Source: an uncultured Eubacteriaceae bacterium (GTDB lineage: Bacteria > Bacillota > Clostridia > Lachnospirales > CAG-274). Taken from it: a stretch of 64,000 bases of DNA. Below, in pieces: positions 59,939-64,000 of the stretch (position 1 is the first letter of the stretch; each line of letters opens with the position of its first letter). The translations under genes and the position numbers were made by a program. The DNA is taken from NCBI GenBank assembly GCA_947167715.1, contig CAMVJD010000002.1, forward strand, positions 1 through 64,000, in the 5' to 3' direction. Under the pieces are notes generated by a model, which had not been told where the DNA came from, did no database searches, and saw nothing but the letters and a program-made list of their open reading frames with translations.

Positions 59939-61024
59939 TTATTTTATTGTCACAGTCACCCTGTTTAAATATTCCCCGTCTGTTTTTTCGTATACAACAG
60001 ACTCCGCTATTCCTTTAAGCAGCGCATATGAAATATCGTTTTTTGTATCGGCAGGGTCAAAAAAGCCTCCGTTATATTCGGCTGTAACGACCGTTTTGTT
60101 TGTCTGAAGAGAATACTCGACCGTCACCAGAATATCCGATTCCTTAAGCACAAAAAACAGTATTTGTCGGCAAAGCTCCTCAAAAACCGCTTGTATATAG
60201 CCGCTCATTCTGGCAGTCATACGGTTTTTCTCGCAATAACGCTCTATCCTTGCACCCGATTCAAGAAAATCATGTTTTTGATTTTTAATACATATCTCAA
60301 GTACCTTAAGCTTATGTATAAACCGCCTTGTCTTTTCATCCTGCGGTTTATCAAATATCTGTTCGGGCGTCCCGTCATCGCATATCACGCCGTCCTCCAT
60401 ATAGATCACACGGTTGCATATATCGCGAACAAGATCCAGCTCGTGAGTAACTATCAGCATTGTTTTGCCCGTTTTGGCAAGCTCGCGTATAACCGCCTGC
60501 ACCTCGCTTACCATATTGTGATCGAGTGCGCTGGTCGGCTCGTCAAACAATATTATATCGGGGTCAGTTGCAAGGGTCCTGGCTATAGCTATACGCTGTT
60601 TCTGTCCGCCCGAAAGCTCATCGGGATAAGACAGCGCTTTTTCCGAAAGCCCTACTGTATCCAGCAACTCCATACTCCTGTCATAGGCCTGCTGTCTTGT
60701 TTTACCCATCAGCTCCGTCTGCGCAAGCATCACATTTTCTATTGCTGTAAGATGCCCGAACAAATTAAAATTTTGAAACACCATGCCCATTTTTTGCCTT
60801 ATTTTATTAATATTGCATTCCGGCGAAGTTATCAGCGTATCGTTTACGGTTATCCTGCCCTTTGTAGGATAAATAAGCAGGTTTATACATTGCAGAAGCG
60901 TTGATTTGCCGCTGCCCGACGGCCCTATTATGGCCGCAACATCTCCGTCGTTTATGGTAAGGTCAACATCCTTTATGCGGGTCTCACCGTCAAAATCCAT
61001 TTGCAGATGTTCAAGTATTATCAT
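59939..61024 (-). CDS. Polar amino acid ABC transporter ATPase fused to a GHKL-like C-terminal domain
   Basis: 361 residues, about 115 more than usual GlnQ-type ATPases. Residues about 1-240 are the ATPase: GPSGSGKST, LSGGQKQRIAIARTLATDP, ILFDEPTSALDH and the His in IVTHELDLV. Residues about 245-361 resemble a degenerate histidine-kinase/anti-sigma ATPase fold: an N-box-like helix AVFEELCRQILFFVL, a strand pair VTVEYSLQTNKTVVTAEYNGG, then GFFDPAD and a closing GIAESVVYEKTDGEYLNRVTVTIK (in pieces). The Asp and Gly of a true ATP lid are poorly kept, so it probably senses rather than hydrolyses. It overlaps the SBP-permease gene by 14 bases. Confidence 0.85.
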   Translation of the reverse strand: MIILEHLQMDFDGETRIKDVDLTINDGDVAAIIGPSGSGKSTLLQCINLLIYPTKGRITVNDTLITSPECNINKIRQKMGMVFQNFNLFGHLTAIENVMLAQTELMGKTRQQAYDRSMELLDTVGLSEKALSYPDELSGGQKQRIAIARTLATDPDIILFDEPTSALDHNMVSEVQAVIRELAKTGKTMLIVTHELDLVRDICNRVIYMEDGVICDDGTPEQIFDKPQDEKTRRFIHKLKVLEICIKNQKHDFLESGARIERYCEKNRMTARMSGYIQAVFEELCRQILFFVLKESDILVTVEYSLQTNKTVVTAEYNGGFFDPADTKNDISYALLKGIAESVVYEKTDGEYLNRVTVTIK

Positions 61025-62570
61025 TGAGCTTTATTCCTTTCAATATCTGCTCCTTTGTCCTGTGTTTAAATTCCAGCCTGAATTTTATCTTATTTATAAA
61101 AACCATAATTATCGAAGTAAGCAAAAAATATATTATCGCTACCGCAATAAGCGGGAAAAACGCCTCATATGTACGGCTGCGCACTATATCGCCCATTTTT
61201 GTAAGGTCCTGAACGGCTATATATCCCACTATCGCGGTATTTTTAATATGTGCGGCAAGCTCATCACAGTACGAGGGCATGATATGCTGTGCAGCCTGCG
61301 GCAGTATAATTTTAAAAAATGTCTGATTATCGGAAAAGCCCAGCGCACGCGCAGCCTTGGCCTGCCCCTCGCTTACGGCGGCAATGCCCATATGCAGCAT
61401 GGAATAGACCGAGGAGCCAAAGGTAAGCGTAAAGCACAAAACAGCCACCCATATACCGTCCATATCAATATTGCCAAAAACAATATAATAAAGCACCATC
61501 AGCAGCACTACCGTAGGTATGCCCTGTATTATACGGTTAAACAGATCCGCAAGCACTTTTGCGGCTTTATTTCCTTTTAAATAAAGCATATAAACGGCAA
61601 AGCCCAGTATATTGCCAAATATAAGCGACAGTACGGTTATGGCCATTGTAATGTTTATACCCCGGCCAAACAGCTTGTACCGCTGTTCGCGGATAAATGT
61701 TTTTTCAAAGCTTTCCTTTACGGATGCAAAAAATCCCGTTTTTATGCTGTTTGTTTTCCTTATCACCATAACAGCACGCGAAACATGTACGGGCTCGCTG
61801 AAATACAGGCTTTCGCTTCTTTCGTCGGTAACGGTGATACCCGCGCCGCCAAAATCACATTTATCCGTGCTTACCGATTGCATTATGGCATTGAATTCCA
61901 TATCCATTATTTTAAGCGCGTATCCGTTTTCCCTGCAAAACATATAAGCAAGCTCTATATCATAGCCTGCGGGCTTACCGTCTTTTATATATGAATACGG
62001 TGCGCAGTCATAAGATGTTGACATAGTCAGCATCTCTTTTCCGTCTGCAAGGGCGCTTATATCCGGAGGATCTTTTTTGTCTTCGTCTGCACCAAGCCAT
62101 TTTTCGGCAAGTGCGGAAAGCTCTCCGCTTTCGCGTTTTTGTTTTATAAACTCGTCAAATTTTCCGCATAATATTGCGCCTTTAGGCGTTCTTGCAAAAA
62201 CAAAAGCCAGATCAAATTCAGCAAAATCCAAGGGCTTATAAGTCAGCAGCTCCTCACCTTGGATAAACTGTCCCACTACCGGCTCGTTCACCGGGAAAGC
62301 ATCTATTTTATCATTTTTCAGCGCTGCTATAATATCGGATAAGCTATTATAATAGCTTATGGAGGCATCGGGATAATGCGTTTTGATATCATCGTCATAG
62401 ACATCGTCCGTCAGCACTCCTATACGCTTGCTTGTCTGTTCATCGATCCCATTGTCCGATATATTGCCGGACAATTCATTTTGCCCGTCATTGCCATTTT
62501 TTGAGCAGGCCGTCAAAACGGCGGCCATGCAAATTATCAGAAAAACAAATATATATCTTTTTGTTTTACG
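61011..62570 (-). CDS. Amino acid substrate-binding protein/permease fusion, lipoprotein
   Basis: 519 residues. A lipobox VLTAC near residue 20-22 marks a lipoprotein. Residues about 38-155 look like half of a solute-binding domain, 165-280 like another (TMSTSYDCAPYSYIKDGKPAGYDIELAYMF, then FGGAGITVTDERSESLYFSEP). Residues about 300-519 form a permease domain with about five helices and the EAA-type loop EGQAKAARALGFSDNQTFFKIILPQA. The start is the ATG at 62570; an in-frame ATG 12 codons upstream has no ribosome binding site. It imports a polar amino acid, probably, with the ATPase encoded next to it and the kinase gene before it. Confidence 0.85.
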   Translation of the reverse strand, partial: RKTKRYIFVFLIICMAAVLTACSKNGNDGQNELSGNISDNGIDEQTSKRIGVLTDDVYDDDIKTHYPDASISYYNSLSDIIAALKNDKIDAFPVNEPVVGQFIQGEELLTYKPLDFAEFDLAFVFARTPKGAILCGKFDEFIKQKRESGELSALAEKWLGADEDKKDPPDISALADGKEMLTMSTSYDCAPYSYIKDGKPAGYDIELAYMFCRENGYALKIMDMEFNAIMQSVSTDKCDFGGAGITVTDERSESLYFSEPVHVSRAVMVIRKTNSIKTGFFASVKESFEKTFIREQRYKLFGRGINITMAITVLSLIFGNILGFAVYMLYLKGNKAAKVLADLFNRIIQGIPTVVLLMVLYYIVFGNIDMDGIWVAVLCFTLTFGSSVYSMLHMGIAAVSEGQAKAARALGFSDNQTFFKIILPQAAQHIMPSYCDELAAHIKNTAIVGYIAVQDLTKMGDIVRSRTYEAFFPLIAVAIIYFLLTSIIMVFINKIKFRLEFKHRTKEQILKGIKLNDNT

Positions 62571-62606
62571 CATATTATACACCTTGTTTTTTAAATGATC
62601 CGGCAC

Positions 62607-64000
62607 CTAATTTCTTAATTTATTTGCACATTCCGCAATTTTATCATAATCATAATCAAATGATGCAAGACGCATTTCCTCCAGGATCTTCATAACGCCG
62701 TCGGGATAGATATTTCTGCTTATTTTATCGTATACCGATTCTATTTTTATCATATCCATATCACGGCAGGCCTGTAATATCTCATAAAGGTAATGATGAT
62801 CTACCACCGGACGATAAGCCTTGCTTTTATTCTTTTCGCCCTTGTATTCCTTTATATAGTTTTTTGCCTCCTGTATGGTAAGATTAAGCAGCTGCAGGAA
62901 CTGTTCAAGCTTAATTTCCACCTCAAGGCTTTTGCCGCCCTTTCCCAGCGCCTCCATCTCGGCCGCCATTTCATTAAGCTGATATGCGCCCACATTTGCG
63001 CTGCTTCCTTTTATGGCATGGAAATTTATGGTATTCTTTTTTATATCGGTCTCGCTTATAAGCTGCTCGTAGCGCTTTTCCATATCCTGAATATAAATTG
63101 TAAGTATATCGTAATAGGACTCCTTGTTGCCGCCAAGCTGACGTATACCCGCCTCGGTATCTATTATAAGGTTGTCCTGAACAGATGCCATTTTTTCATC
63201 CGTTTTTGATATATTGTAAATATCCTTTATCTTGTTTTGCAGGAACTTATGCAAAAGCACATCCATTTTATTAAGGTCGATAGGCTTTGAAAGAAATTCG
63301 TCAAATCCAAGGCTTTGGAAACGTTCTCTGTCGCCGCGTCCCGCAAGAGCGGTAAGTGCAATAATGGGCAGATTTTTGTAATAGTCGCCCTCCATTGCCC
63401 TTATGCGGGCGGTCGCCTCTATACCGTCCATGACCGGCATCATATTATCCATAAAAATAATATCATAGTGGTTGTTTTTGACCATTTCAACGGCCTGTGC
63501 GCCGTCAACCGCAGTATCTATGGTTATATTGTATTCGGCCAGAATACCCTTTGCCACCGCCATATTAGTGATATTATCATCCACAATAAGCGCCCTTGCA
63601 TCGGGTATGGTAACGATTTCCCCCGTATCAAAGCCCGAATAGCGGTCGAAATATTTTATTTCGCCGTTCAAAGCATCGGCTATCTGTAAACCGTAAAGGT
63701 TTATCATCAATTTTTTGATATTGGAGTTATCGTCTATTTCCTCGTTCATTTCGGTAAGCATTATGCAAATGGGATTTAGGTCAAGACCTCCCAATATCCT
63801 TCCCACCTCATTTTTATATTTGCTGCGGAAGAAAACATGCGTAAGCTGTCTGAACGTCGCTTTTGTATTATGGTTTGACACTATATCGTATCTGACATGC
63901 AGCATTTCCAGCATGACCCCAAGGTGCTGTGCAAGCGTTATATCCTGCTCGTAAATGCCTATATATATATCCTCGTTGGGCACAGCCGCAACAGGCACAT
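62607..64000 (-). CDS. Hybrid histidine kinase, C-terminal part (receiver and HPt domains); 5' end outside the window
   Basis: The frame is open to the window edge, at least 464 codons. The part seen begins with a degenerate receiver-like region (YIGIYEQDITLAQHLGVMLEML), then a true receiver (about 130-255): VDDNITNMAVAKG, phospho-Asp in IIFMDNMMPVMDGIEA, ALTAL and SKPIDL with the conserved Lys. An HPt domain follows (about 290-380) with the phospho-His in NFHAIKGSSANVGAYQL. The kinase core must lie outside. Its stop is 36 bases before the substrate-binding-protein gene, so kinase, binding protein-permease and ATPase probably form one operon. Confidence 0.85.
   Translation of the reverse strand, partial: VPVAAVPNEDIYIGIYEQDITLAQHLGVMLEMLHVRYDIVSNHNTKATFRQLTHVFFRSKYKNEVGRILGGLDLNPICIMLTEMNEEIDDNSNIKKLMINLYGLQIADALNGEIKYFDRYSGFDTGEIVTIPDARALIVDDNITNMAVAKGILAEYNITIDTAVDGAQAVEMVKNNHYDIIFMDNMMPVMDGIEATARIRAMEGDYYKNLPIIALTALAGRGDRERFQSLGFDEFLSKPIDLNKMDVLLHKFLQNKIKDIYNISKTDEKMASVQDNLIIDTEAGIRQLGGNKESYYDILTIYIQDMEKRYEQLISETDIKKNTINFHAIKGSSANVGAYQLNEMAAEMEALGKGGKSLEVEIKLEQFLQLLNLTIQEAKNYIKEYKGEKNKSKAYRPVVDHHYLYEILQACRDMDMIKIESVYDKISRNIYPDGVMKILEEMRLASFDYDYDKIAECANKLRN

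Overview
The window looks like a chromosomal segment of a spore-forming, Gram-positive member of the Clostridia, most likely the Oscillospirales/Ruminococcaceae. The reasons are the complete spoIIIAA-AH, spoIIGA-sigE and spoIIAA-spoIIAB-sigF sporulation operons, a secreted protein with a C-terminal type I dockerin, Gram-positive-type ribosome binding sites (AGGAGG) and promoters, and an ABC/MATE/AEC transporter set typical of gut anaerobes. No rRNA, tRNA, CRISPR array, transposase or phage gene was seen. Only the last gene (a hybrid histidine kinase) runs off the window.

Layout. 0.1-3.3 kb (minus): a four-gene membrane/zinc-ribbon cluster (LURP-one-like membrane protein, ECF S component, Tim44-like protein, zinc-ribbon protein). 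3.4-9.5 kb (plus): an NrtR-type regulator with two operators, followed by a NADAR (YbiA-like) protein, two bacterial-PARG macrodomain proteins, an SPFH protein, two DUF4291 proteins and an NAD-kinase-like protein. This cassette is the most interesting part of the window and reads as a regulated NAD/ADP-ribose system. 9.5-16 kb (minus): MATE exporter, rplL-rplJ with an L10 leader, prfB, secA. 16-22.5 kb: spoIIIA operon (minus) divergent from spoIIGA-sigE (plus), with four consecutive hairpins between them. 22.5-23.1 kb: a DUF4258/YgiT toxin-antitoxin-like pair. 23.3-26.9 kb: a heterodimeric ABC exporter with one degenerate ATP site. 27-32.2 kb: a 1707-residue dockerin protein. 32.2-33.8 kb: D-Ala-D-Ala carboxypeptidase. 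33.9-34.6 kb: a tandem-repeat tract without genes. 34.6-42.3 kb (minus): aminotransferase, YlmC/YmxH, esterase, SEC-C methionine aminopeptidase, DUF2161 nuclease-like protein, aminopeptidase P, comEC.

42.6-43.6 kb: bioY under a BirA-box promoter, then a c-di-GMP-I riboswitch on the minus strand whose only downstream reading frame is a very short hydrophobic one lying antisense to the end of bioY. 43.6-46 kb (minus): zinc-ribbon membrane protein, two paralogous small multidrug-export-family proteins, AEC transporter. 46.1-47.6 kb (plus): spoIIA operon. 47.6-50.7 kb: an accessory stretch with gene remnants, a second copy of an 86-bp palindromic element first seen at 6.5 kb, an S41-peptidase lipoprotein and a membrane protein. 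50.9-54.1 kb: carB without carA. 54.2-55.6 kb: C39-like peptidase, then XRE regulator/DUF2975 pair. 55.8-58.8 kb: rpmE, and divergent rpmG-secE-nusG-rplK-rplA with two L1-type sites and a SecE carrying a long acidic tail. 59.1 kb: zinc-ribbon membrane protein. 59.9-64 kb (minus): hybrid kinase, substrate-binding-protein/permease fusion, and an ABC ATPase fused to a GHKL-like domain.

How it fits together. Much of the window is housekeeping translation and secretion (ribosomal proteins, RF2, SecA, SecE, NusG, Map) mixed with early and middle sporulation control. Two regions look like signalling or accessory modules worth following up: the NrtR-controlled ADP-ribose cassette, and the amino-acid-transporter-plus-kinase operon at the right edge. 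Protein identities are from sequence motifs read by eye; no database search was run.
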